Shown here one piece after another: positions 58,501-64,000 of a stretch of 64,000 nt of DNA. Position 1 is the stretch's first letter; each line of letters opens with the position of its first letter. The notes beneath the pieces are model-generated. The model ran no database searches. It was not told where the DNA came from and saw only the letters and a program-made list of their open reading frames with translations. This DNA comes from Salinivenus lutea (GTDB lineage: Bacteria; Bacteroidota; Rhodothermia; Rhodothermales; Salinibacteraceae). The DNA lies in NCBI GenBank assembly GCA_002894685.1, contig NCRC01000011.1:1-64000 (forward strand), given 5' to 3'. The translations under genes and the position numbers were made by a program.

Positions 58501-58707
58501 CGTCTGCGTCCGGTGCTCATGACGGCGCTTACCACGTCGCTTGGACTACTCCCCCTACTTCTGGCCAGCGACGTGGGATCGAACGTCCAGCGGCCCCTCG
58601 CGGCGGTCGTTATTGGGGGACTCGTCACGTCGACGCTGCTAACGCTGCTGGTACTTCCAACCATCTACCGGTGGTTTGCAGAGGACACCGACACGGCGTC
58701 GATGTAG
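55585..58707 (+). CDS. cusA: CusA/CzcA-type heavy-metal RND pump
   Basis: A 1040-residue HME-family pump. The opening (NWLLTLVAVIGLAGGGYWAV, TTLAVDAYPDVSPPLVRVFT) and SPGLSPVDVEKQVSYPIEIS are typical of the CzcA/CusA class, as is GMIGDGTTVVVENVYRML in helix 4 (proton relay). The last part (VAVLNGVVLVSYINDLRAEG, LRLRPVLMTALTTSLGLLPL) is equally characteristic. Such pumps expel Cu+/Ag+ or Zn2+/Co2+/Cd2+. The methionine and acidic residues that separate CusA from CzcA could not be read out with confidence. Confidence 0.93.
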   Translation: MIDRLVNASLRNWLLTLVAVIGLAGGGYWAVTTLAVDAYPDVSPPLVRVFTESPGLSPVDVEKQVSYPIEISMYGLPNLERVQSKSIFGLSRVTIYFEEGTDIYFARRLVMERLQKARDRIPEGLGQPQLGPITTALGNVMMYEVKNEEGADHSLTELRSAQDWLVKPRLRTVKNVTGVLSLGGYVKQYQVQLDMDKLLARDLTVGDVQSAVGANNRNVGGSFVERGGEEYIVRGYGWIQAGEEGLDDIRNIEVGSYDGTPVHIGDVGTVTFGPEIRRGALFTSTDSTAAQESVGGFVQKLINTNTQAVLEDVEQQVASINESLPEGMVVEPFYSQGNMVDKAVGTVTNALMFGAVLVLLVLYFLMGDVRSTLIIMTTIPIAFLVAFIGMKLTGLSANLMTLGALAISIGMIGDGTTVVVENVYRMLQERDDLENVSMMRLVGEATREVSRPVVFSTSIIIIVFLPLFSLQGVEGKLFSPMAYTITFALIGAVVLAVTFAPVVTSLLLSSDSAPEEPRLVKWLKARYRPIVEWAYERPKAILGAVLVLLVGAVALFPFLGAEFKPTLREGTYAVRAVLPPGANLETTNEYTRRMQESFRQFPEVNGVYSRVGRAEVGGDPEPVNVVFNVINLKPLPEWDAGRDYEELQSAMADSLAEDVPGVAANFTQPIQLRTDELLSGVRSQVVASLYGENLDTLATKAREMAEVIRTVDGAVDVRAQQQGGKPQVLVRPNRDELARLGISIDDFLETVETGIGGATAGKVFEGIRRYDAFVRLKEAERNKIEQIRQLPIRTEKGAVVPLEQVATVDVFTGPKQISRNKASRRTYVQLNVRGRDMGSVVQEIQRKIEAQVDFPPGYFTEYGGQFENQRRAMNRLYVVVPITLALIFLMLFITFGSVRYASLIFLNVPFAVIGGIAALWLGGLYVSVPAAVGFIAVFGVAVLNGVVLVSYINDLRAEGQSVKEAAIEGAELRLRPVLMTALTTSLGLLPLLLASDVGSNVQRPLAAVVIGGLVTSTLLTLLVLPTIYRWFAEDTDTASM

Positions 58708-58832
58708 AGGAGAAGGCATTCCTCGCTCCACATTCGCCCCGTAGACCTTTTCTTCAGGCGGCGTTTCTTCCGTTGCCGTTTGAGAGGCAATGGGAGAACG
58801 TCCCGTTATTCCAGTCAACACCGTGATTCCCT

Positions 58833-59183
58833 ATGAAACAGATCAAAGCCTACGTCCGCCCAGCCTTGGCCGACCATGTCGTCGACAAGATTGAGCACCA
58901 ATCGGTGGATATGCCCGGCATCGCAGCCTCCGAGGTGAGGATCTTTGGGCATCCGGAGGATACCGATCCCTTGGAGCGCACCCACCTTGCTAAGCTGGAG
59001 ATCGTTGTCCGCGATGAGGACGTTGACGGGGTCGTCGACATTATCCTCGAACATGCCCAGACCGGCCACTCTGGGGATGGTGCAATCTACGTGACTGAGG
59101 TGACCAAAGCGATCCGCATCCGGAATGGACAGCGGGACCGAAAGGCCGTCCACTCGGTCTTTGAGGAGCCGGAGGCCGATTGA
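58833..59183 (+). CDS. P-II-like signalling protein in the metal operon
   Basis: A 116-residue member of the GlnB superfamily. MKQIKAYVRPALADHVVDKI starts like P-II, and TGHSGDGAIYVTEVTKAIRI R matches the P-II B-loop signature (T-G-x-x-G-D-G-x-I-x-V ... R-I-R). The T-loop (about 37-55: EVRIFGHPEDTDPLERTHLA) lacks the uridylylated Tyr and is short. P-II-like proteins are known beside CBA metal pumps in other bacteria, so it probably responds to metal or nucleotide. It sits 125 bases behind cusA. Confidence 0.85.
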   Translation: MKQIKAYVRPALADHVVDKIEHQSVDMPGIAASEVRIFGHPEDTDPLERTHLAKLEIVVRDEDVDGVVDIILEHAQTGHSGDGAIYVTEVTKAIRIRNGQRDRKAVHSVFEEPEAD

Positions 59184-59216
59184 GTCCAGAGTGCTCCTTA
59201 AAATAAAAATTCCAGC

Positions 59217-59666
59217 ATGCCTTCTATTGTGCAAATAGCTCTTCCAGACGTGCTTCCTGACGTGCCAAACACAGAAGACCCTTGCGTTCGTCGTCTCCTG
59301 GCAAGTGTCGGGGAGCGGGATGGAGTGCTACGGGCGCACCTGATCGCGGAGGCATTTGGAGAACCCGCGACGCTGTGTGTCCACTTTGATCCGGAAGAGA
59401 CTGATCAATCCCACCTGCATGAGGTGATCCTGACCACGGGCGCTCGATTGTGCGAGCAATTCGGTCACGAGACATGGACCACCCCCTCGATCCCAGACTC
59501 TCACAAAGTAGAAACAACCTCTGATAAACTCCGCCAGGTGAGGGGCGTCATTGCGGCAGAGGTCGAGCCGGATAGTCGGATCCGCGTCGAGTACGACCGG
59601 GAGCGGATCGAGGAGAACGAGCTTCGAGGCGTTTTAGCGCTCATGGGCGTTCAGACGGACCAGTAG
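59217..59666 (+). CDS. Free-standing paralogue of the P-type ATPase N-terminal metal domain
   Basis: A 149-residue protein matching the first 150 residues of the ATPase at 60439 segment by segment: PNTEDPCVRRLLASVGERDG against PDAKDACVERLTRSLRGQKG, and RQVRGVIAAEVEPDSRIRVE against RQIEGVIEAEASAAERIRVE. Two ferredoxin-like (HMA-style) halves are inferred. The usual C-x-x-C is replaced by a single Cys (C23). It may carry metal to the ATPase or act as a regulatory decoy. Confidence 0.7.
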   Translation: MPSIVQIALPDVLPDVPNTEDPCVRRLLASVGERDGVLRAHLIAEAFGEPATLCVHFDPEETDQSHLHEVILTTGARLCEQFGHETWTTPSIPDSHKVETTSDKLRQVRGVIAAEVEPDSRIRVEYDRERIEENELRGVLALMGVQTDQ

Positions 59667-59785
59667 ACCGGACCGGCGCCTACAGTGAAACTGTGGGGAT
59701 TAGCGGTCTAGAATGAAACTCCAGCGACGCCACTACTTATGAATTTATGCTCATGTAAGCATAAATCATCAAGCTACTCGGCGCA

Positions 59786-60355
59786 GTGGACTGGACCGAG
59801 GTTGTTTTCTGGGCGACGATGGGTGCGACAGCGTGTCTCGACCTGTCGCTCCTCGCGACCCTTATCGCTCCCCCGCTGCGGGCGTGGCCGCCGCCCGGGC
59901 GTCACTCGTGGCAGTACCGACTTGTTTGGGCGCTCTTTCTGTTATCTACGATTGGGCTTCTCATCGTGGGCGGCCTGGATGCGGGGAGTCTTGGCCTCCA
60001 GCAATGGATTGGGGAGACCGGATCGCTCATCGTGGGTACGGCCCTCTTCGGACTCGGCACAGCGATCGCCAGCTACGCAATGGGATTTCTCGGTCGCCGC
60101 GCAGCCCTGGGGCTCGAAGATGAGTTAGTCACGAGCGGTCCGTACACCTGGTCCCGCAACCCGGGCTACGTCGGGGACCTCATACTGCTGCTTGGATTCA
60201 CCATTTTAACGGATTCCCGGCTGGCCGGAATCCTCGCTCTGACGGTTGGACTCTGGTTCGCGCTCGCCCCTCTCGCTGAGGAGCCCTGGTTGGAAAAGTC
60301 TTATGGTAGGGCTTACCTGCGCTACAAGGCGAAACGTCCGCGCTGGCTCCTGTAA
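59786..60355 (+). CDS. PEMT/ICMT-family membrane methyltransferase
   Basis: A 189-residue protein with about five membrane helices. ELVTSGPYTWSRNPGYVGDL followed by LAEEPWLEKSYGRAYLRYKA is the SAM-binding signature shared by isoprenylcysteine and phospholipid methyltransferases (R-N-P-x-Y ... E-E-x-x-L). Members near metal ATPases are often labelled 'isoprenylcysteine carboxyl methyltransferase family', with unknown substrate. It lies between the metal-domain gene and the ATPase, all on one strand. Confidence 0.85.
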   Translation: MDWTEVVFWATMGATACLDLSLLATLIAPPLRAWPPPGRHSWQYRLVWALFLLSTIGLLIVGGLDAGSLGLQQWIGETGSLIVGTALFGLGTAIASYAMGFLGRRAALGLEDELVTSGPYTWSRNPGYVGDLILLLGFTILTDSRLAGILALTVGLWFALAPLAEEPWLEKSYGRAYLRYKAKRPRWLL

Positions 60356-60438
60356 GGTGCGCCTATGAGGATTCAGGCTTCAACCGGAAGGCAAATTTAT
60401 CATGCTTCGCGTTTGCATTGGTCTCACCACCGTTCCCA

Positions 60439-62898
60439 ATGTCTGATCAGGTCCGCCTTGACCTTCCGATCATTCTCCCGGGTGTCCCTGACGCGAAGGA
60501 CGCATGCGTCGAGCGTCTAACGAGGAGTCTTCGGGGGCAAAAGGGTATCAGCAAAGCACATGTAGTGGCCGCCGTAAACGGCGAGCCGGACCGGCTCTGC
60601 ATTCACTACGACCCGGACACGATCTCGCTGCCCCGTATTCGGCAGCGGGCGAAAAGCTTAGGTACTGAGCTTACGGACCAGTACAGGCATCTCTCCTGGA
60701 GCGTTGAGGGCATTTCGCGCCCCCGTCGCGCCAGAGCAATCGCTCGGCGACTCCGGCAGATCGAGGGCGTCATAGAGGCAGAGGCGAGCGCGGCTGAACG
60801 CATTCGAGTCGAATACAACCGTTCTGCGACGGGAGAGGAAGAAATTCAGGATGTTCTTCTGTCGATGGGTGTCCAGCCGCTGAGAGGGGTGCTCGATGCT
60901 CGTGATCTATCAAGAGAAGAGGCGGATGAAAGTCCTTCAGATCACGAGGAGGAAGGGCACGACCACGGCGGCATCTTTGGTGAAAAGTCGGAGCTGATCT
61001 ATTCACTTCTTGCGGGCGTCTGTGTGGCCGCGGGATTTGGGCTTTCCTTCGTCTCTGGGATCTCGTTCTGGATTCCCTGGGGATGCTACGCCGGGGGATA
61101 CATATTTGGGGGGTACTACACCGTGTTGGAGGCCCTGGACACGCTCCGAGAAGGAGAGTTTGAGGTGGATTTCCTCATGCTGGTGGCTGCAGCCGGGGCG
61201 GCCGCCTTGGGGAAGTGGCTAGAAGGGGCGTTTCTGCTTTTTCTCTTCTCACTGGGCCACTCGCTGGAGCACTACGCAATGGAGCGGGCCCGGCAGGCCA
61301 TCGAGTCGCTCGCGGAGCTGGCACCGGACACCGCGCTCGTCCGCCGCGACGGAGAGGTGCGAGAAGTGTCTGTTGATGAGCTCGCGGCAGGCGACACGGT
61401 TCTGGTAAAACCTAACGAGCGCATCCCGGCTGACGGATTCGTCACGGACGGCGAAAGCGCCGTCAATCAGGCCCCGGTCACTGGCGAGAGCGTGCCCGTC
61501 GATAAGATGCCGGTAAACGATCCCGACGCGGCCTTGAAGACACCCGACGACCTTGGCGCGGCCCATCGATTGTTCGCGGGGACGATCAACGGCAGCGGCG
61601 CCCTGGAGATGCGCGTGACGCGGCGATCCGACGAGACGACGATCTCACGGGTGGTGCAGATGGTGACGGAGGCGGAAGCGGAAAAATCTCCCACAGAACG
61701 CTTTACTGACCGCTTCGAGCGCTACTTCGTCCCGGCGGTACTGGGCCTCGTCGTGCTACTGCTGTTTGCATGGATTCCGCTCGATGAACCCTTCGCCGAC
61801 AGTTTCTACCGGGCCATGGCCGTGCTGGTGGCGGCCAGCCCCTGCGCCCTGGCCATCGCTACGCCGAGTGCCGTGCTGAGTGCCGTCGGGCGGGCCGGGC
61901 AGGGCGGCGTGCTCGTGAAGGGGGGCGGTCCCCTCGAACAACTCGGGCGGCTCGGCGCCGTGGCGTTCGACAAAACCGGTACGCTCACGGAGGGCAAGCC
62001 GCGCGTGACGGATGTGCTCCCCTGCGATGGGGTCACCGAAGAGGATGTGCTCCGCACTGCCGTTCCTGTCGAGAACCTCAGTGACCATCCTCTCGCAAGG
62101 GCGGTCGTGGAATTTGGGAAGGAGAAGCTCGGAAGCAAAGCTTTTGACGACGCCCATGATCTCGAAAGTATCACCGGTCGGGGAGTTAAGGCTTCGATGG
62201 GCAGAGAGCCGGTCTACATCGGCAAAGAAGCGCTATTCGGTGAGATCGGCGGCCCGGCCGTCCCGGATGCCCTTCGAGAGACAGTTCAGGAGATGCAGTC
62301 CGATGGCCAAACGACGATGATCGTTCGGAGAGGCAAAGAATACCTCGGTGTGATCGGGCTCGCGGATACCCCCCGCAAGGAGGCCGCAGAGGTGGTACAG
62401 AAGCTACGAGAGATTGGGATCGAGCATCAGGTTGTGATTTCTGGGGACAACCAGCGGGTCGTCGACGCCGTCGCCAAGAAGCTCGGAATCGACGAGGCCC
62501 GAGGAGATCTCCTCCCTGACGACAAAGTCGAGGCGATCCGGCAGCTCAGCGAAGAGGAGCGCGTAGCCATGGTCGGCGACGGTGTGAACGATGCACCTGC
62601 AATGGCCAACGCGACCGTGGGCATCGCCATGGGCGCTGCCGGGTCGGACGTGGCGCTGGAGACGGCCGACGTGGCCCTCATGGCCGACGACCTCTCCCAC
62701 CTTCCCTTCGCGGTGGGCCTTAGTCGGCAGACGAGTCGCATTATCCGCCAAAACCTCTGGGTCGCTCTCGGCATGGTGTTGATCCTAATTCCGGCTACCA
62801 TCGCCGGACTTAACATCGGGCTTGCCGTCGTGCTCCATGAAGGATCGACGCTGGTCGTGGTGGGAAATGCGCTTCGTCTTCTGGGATACTCGTCGTAA
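60439..62898 (+). CDS. P1B-4-type heavy-metal ATPase
   Basis: An 819-residue P-type ATPase. Two HMA-like domains fill residues 1-150 with single Cys residues, then an acidic His loop (SDHEEEGHDHGG, about 170-181). APVTGESVPVDK is the actuator loop, AASPCALAIATPSAV (near 465) the SPC motif of helix 6, FDKTGTLTEG (D511) the phosphorylation site, GDGVNDAPAM (near 713) the hinge, and LHEGSTLVVVGNALRLLG (near 800) the helix-8 HEGST motif. SPC plus HEGST marks the P1B-4 group (Co2+, Zn2+, Cd2+ or Fe2+ export). The start at 60439 (MSDQVRLDL) matches the paralogue. Confidence 0.93.
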   Translation: MSDQVRLDLPIILPGVPDAKDACVERLTRSLRGQKGISKAHVVAAVNGEPDRLCIHYDPDTISLPRIRQRAKSLGTELTDQYRHLSWSVEGISRPRRARAIARRLRQIEGVIEAEASAAERIRVEYNRSATGEEEIQDVLLSMGVQPLRGVLDARDLSREEADESPSDHEEEGHDHGGIFGEKSELIYSLLAGVCVAAGFGLSFVSGISFWIPWGCYAGGYIFGGYYTVLEALDTLREGEFEVDFLMLVAAAGAAALGKWLEGAFLLFLFSLGHSLEHYAMERARQAIESLAELAPDTALVRRDGEVREVSVDELAAGDTVLVKPNERIPADGFVTDGESAVNQAPVTGESVPVDKMPVNDPDAALKTPDDLGAAHRLFAGTINGSGALEMRVTRRSDETTISRVVQMVTEAEAEKSPTERFTDRFERYFVPAVLGLVVLLLFAWIPLDEPFADSFYRAMAVLVAASPCALAIATPSAVLSAVGRAGQGGVLVKGGGPLEQLGRLGAVAFDKTGTLTEGKPRVTDVLPCDGVTEEDVLRTAVPVENLSDHPLARAVVEFGKEKLGSKAFDDAHDLESITGRGVKASMGREPVYIGKEALFGEIGGPAVPDALRETVQEMQSDGQTTMIVRRGKEYLGVIGLADTPRKEAAEVVQKLREIGIEHQVVISGDNQRVVDAVAKKLGIDEARGDLLPDDKVEAIRQLSEEERVAMVGDGVNDAPAMANATVGIAMGAAGSDVALETADVALMADDLSHLPFAVGLSRQTSRIIRQNLWVALGMVLILIPATIAGLNIGLAVVLHEGSTLVVVGNALRLLGYSS

Positions 62899-62968
62899 TG
62901 GGCTCCCTAAAGATGGAGCAACTGAAGGAGGGGTCTTGTATTGAGAAAGGCTTGTAGCCCTTCGAGCA

Positions 62969-63352
62969 GTGCAACGTCTTCTTATGGATTCCGACCTGGC
63001 CGAAGACCCCTCCGACTCACTCGAAACCACCTGTGGTGCCGAGGGGACGCTTTCTCAGACGCTGCCGGCGGAAGCAGTAACCGAGGAGACGGCCCGTCTC
63101 CTCAAGGGATTTGCCAATGAGACCCGGCTTCGAATCCTATGTCTTCTCCGGGGCCGAGAGGTCTGCGTGCACGACATCGTGGAAGCTCTCGGCATGAGCC
63201 AGTCGGCCATTAGTCACCAACTACGGACGCTCCGCGATGCCCGGCTCGTCTCCCACCGTCGCGAGGGACGACACGTCTACTATCGCCTTTCAGATGACCA
63301 TGTCCGTGAGATGCTGGAAAATGCCCTAACTCATGGGGCTGAGGAGCAATAG
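62969..63352 (+). CDS. ArsR/SmtB-family metal sensor
   Basis: A 127-residue winged-helix repressor. VTEETARLLKGFANETRLRI, LCLLRGREVCVHDIVEALGM, SQSAISHQLRTLRDARLVSH and RREGRHVYYRLSDDH follow the family. The last helix DDHVREMLENALTHGAEE fits the alpha-5 metal motif D-x-H-x10-H-x2-E of SmtB/CzrA zinc sensors, and the alpha-3 region has a Cys in EVCVHD. It probably senses Zn2+ or Co2+ and represses the efflux genes. The start may be 62984. It follows the ATPase by 70 bases. Confidence 0.93.
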   Translation: MQRLLMDSDLAEDPSDSLETTCGAEGTLSQTLPAEAVTEETARLLKGFANETRLRILCLLRGREVCVHDIVEALGMSQSAISHQLRTLRDARLVSHRREGRHVYYRLSDDHVREMLENALTHGAEEQ

Positions 63353-63805
63353 AGAAGTCGACACGAAGTGGGCTGGGGAGGCAATTCGTCCAACGGGTAT
63401 CTGTGGCTGATCCGGTCTGGCGTTCGTCCCTCTCGAATTTCAACAAGTGGGCGGTCGTTTCAGAAACAGCGGTTTCTGAAGCGGCCCTTTTGGATGACGC
63501 CGGGGATGGCTCCACACGACGTTGCAAATCCGAGTTATCGGCAGCCTGGAAAAGAAGTGTCTACACCCACCGTTTCAAAACCCGATAGGCCGACCATGAT
63601 TTGATACAATCGGTTTTGAAGCAACTTATGAAACGTGGCCGCCGTCCCTGAGAGCCGTTCAGGCGGGGTGGGAGGGAGGCGGTCACGTCGTTTCAAAAAC
63701 CCTGGTTTTTGAAACATGTGATGCGATGTGGTAGAGAACGCCTGGGAAAAGATCCAGTCGAACGGGAAAACTGTAGCAACGGGGGCCACATACGAGTTTG
63801 GGATC
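63353..63805. other. Intergenic region between arsR and the fluoride riboswitch
   Basis: No gene was found in 450 bases apart from the inverted repeats. It probably holds the crcB promoter, for which no clear hexamers were chosen. Confidence 0.45.
63457..63715. repeat. Three related inverted repeats (GTTTCA-RAAAC type)
   Basis: IR1: GTTTCAGAAAC 63457-63467 with GTTTCTGAAGC 63472-63482. IR2: GTTTCAAAACC 63572-63582 with GGTTTTGAAGC 63612-63622. IR3: GTTTCAAAAACC 63690-63701 with GGTTTTTGAAAC 63704-63715, perfect with a 2-base loop. The shared half-site GTTTCA suggests a common binding protein or a decayed small mobile repeat. Confidence 0.6.
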
Positions 63806-63909
63806 GATGGCGATGGGGTCCGCCGATAACCGCCCTTTCCTTTAGGTCAGAGGGTTCTTGTCTGCTTGACTGTGGGCTGATGACTCCTATTGAATCTCAC
63901 TGATAGGAG
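63806..63909 (+). promoter_or_regulatory. Fluoride (crcB) riboswitch
   Basis: The aptamer reads GGCGATGGGGTCCGCC (63809-63824), GATAACCGCC, a variable arm and GCTGATGACTCCTAT (63876-63890), matching the crcB-motif order. CTCCTAT then pairs with ATAGGAG (63903-63909), a hairpin that would hide a Shine-Dalgarno-like AGGAG about 20 bases before the start. The first codons of crcB follow at 63929, which supports the call. Fluoride binding should allow expression. Confidence 0.93.
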
Positions 63910-63928
63910 CATATAATCCCGCACACCT

Positions 63929-64000
63929 ATGCAAAATTTTCTCTGGGTCGCTTTAGGTGGAGGTCTCGGAGCCGCCCTACGGCATAGCTTCTCCAAAGCT
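63929..64000 (+). CDS. crcB: Fluoride channel CrcB/FluC (cut by window end)
   Basis: The first 24 residues, MQNFLWVALGGGLGAALRHS FSKA, are visible. G-G-x-x-G-A-x-x-R-[HY] is the N-terminal signature of the CrcB/FluC fluoride exporter. The riboswitch just upstream confirms the assignment. The protein would normally be about 125 residues. Confidence 0.9.
   Translation, partial: MQNFLWVALGGGLGAALRHSFSKA

Overview
The window comes from a GC-rich diderm bacterium, most likely a halophilic relative of Salinibacter (Rhodothermota/Bacteroidota). The signs are a TonB-dependent receptor with a carboxypeptidase-regulatory-like N-terminal domain, several lipoprotein and outer-membrane efflux parts, strongly acidic proteins, mostly weak Shine-Dalgarno sites, and K+/H+ transport genes. 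The lineage is an inference from protein style; no rRNA or other marker gene is present.

Layout. 1-19 kb is mostly ordinary chromosome: a truncated ferredoxin, a SufR-type iron-sulfur regulator, a UvrD-like helicase with an embedded DnaQ-type exonuclease, a SAM riboswitch in front of a TonB-dependent receptor, an amino-acid permease, a ZapE-like ATPase, a nitronate monooxygenase-like enzyme, a ThiO-like oxidase, HemN and an RIC iron-sulfur repair protein. Between 16 and 19 kb the sequence is a graveyard: an Rrf2 regulator, a membrane protein and an ABC-2 permease are all broken around a second intact SufR-like gene. 19-27.7 kb is a TetR-controlled RND efflux locus whose outer-membrane component is fused to a substrate-binding-like domain. 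Two copies of one perfect 16-bp palindrome lie upstream of a beta-barrel gene and on the tetR start codon.

28-44.5 kb is an accessory island. It holds a PD-(D/E)XK protein, an IS5-type relic, an AbiE toxin-antitoxin pair, a recombinase core-binding domain without a catalytic domain, an iteron-like and AT-rich origin candidate, a D5-type helicase with a degenerate Walker A, an integrase tail, an orphan FitA-like antitoxin and many small unrecognised genes. A family of small proteins (start M-x-V-P-[DE]-H, then D-P-I-P) occurs five times in the window, two of them frameshifted. Two copies are paired with a divergent roughly 75-nt terminator-ended small RNA. A different roughly 160-nt RNA element also occurs twice (10.8 and 29.8 kb).

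44.8-51.5 kb returns to ion homeostasis: KtrAB potassium uptake, a CPA2 antiporter, a YraQ/ArsP-type permease and small membrane proteins. 52-63.4 kb is a heavy-metal island: a Cys-rich exported protein, CusC/B/A-like efflux, a P-II-like protein, a free-standing metal-domain paralogue, a PEMT/ICMT-type methyltransferase, a P1B-4-type ATPase and an ArsR/SmtB sensor with an alpha-5 metal site. The window ends with three related inverted repeats, a fluoride riboswitch and the start of crcB/fluC.
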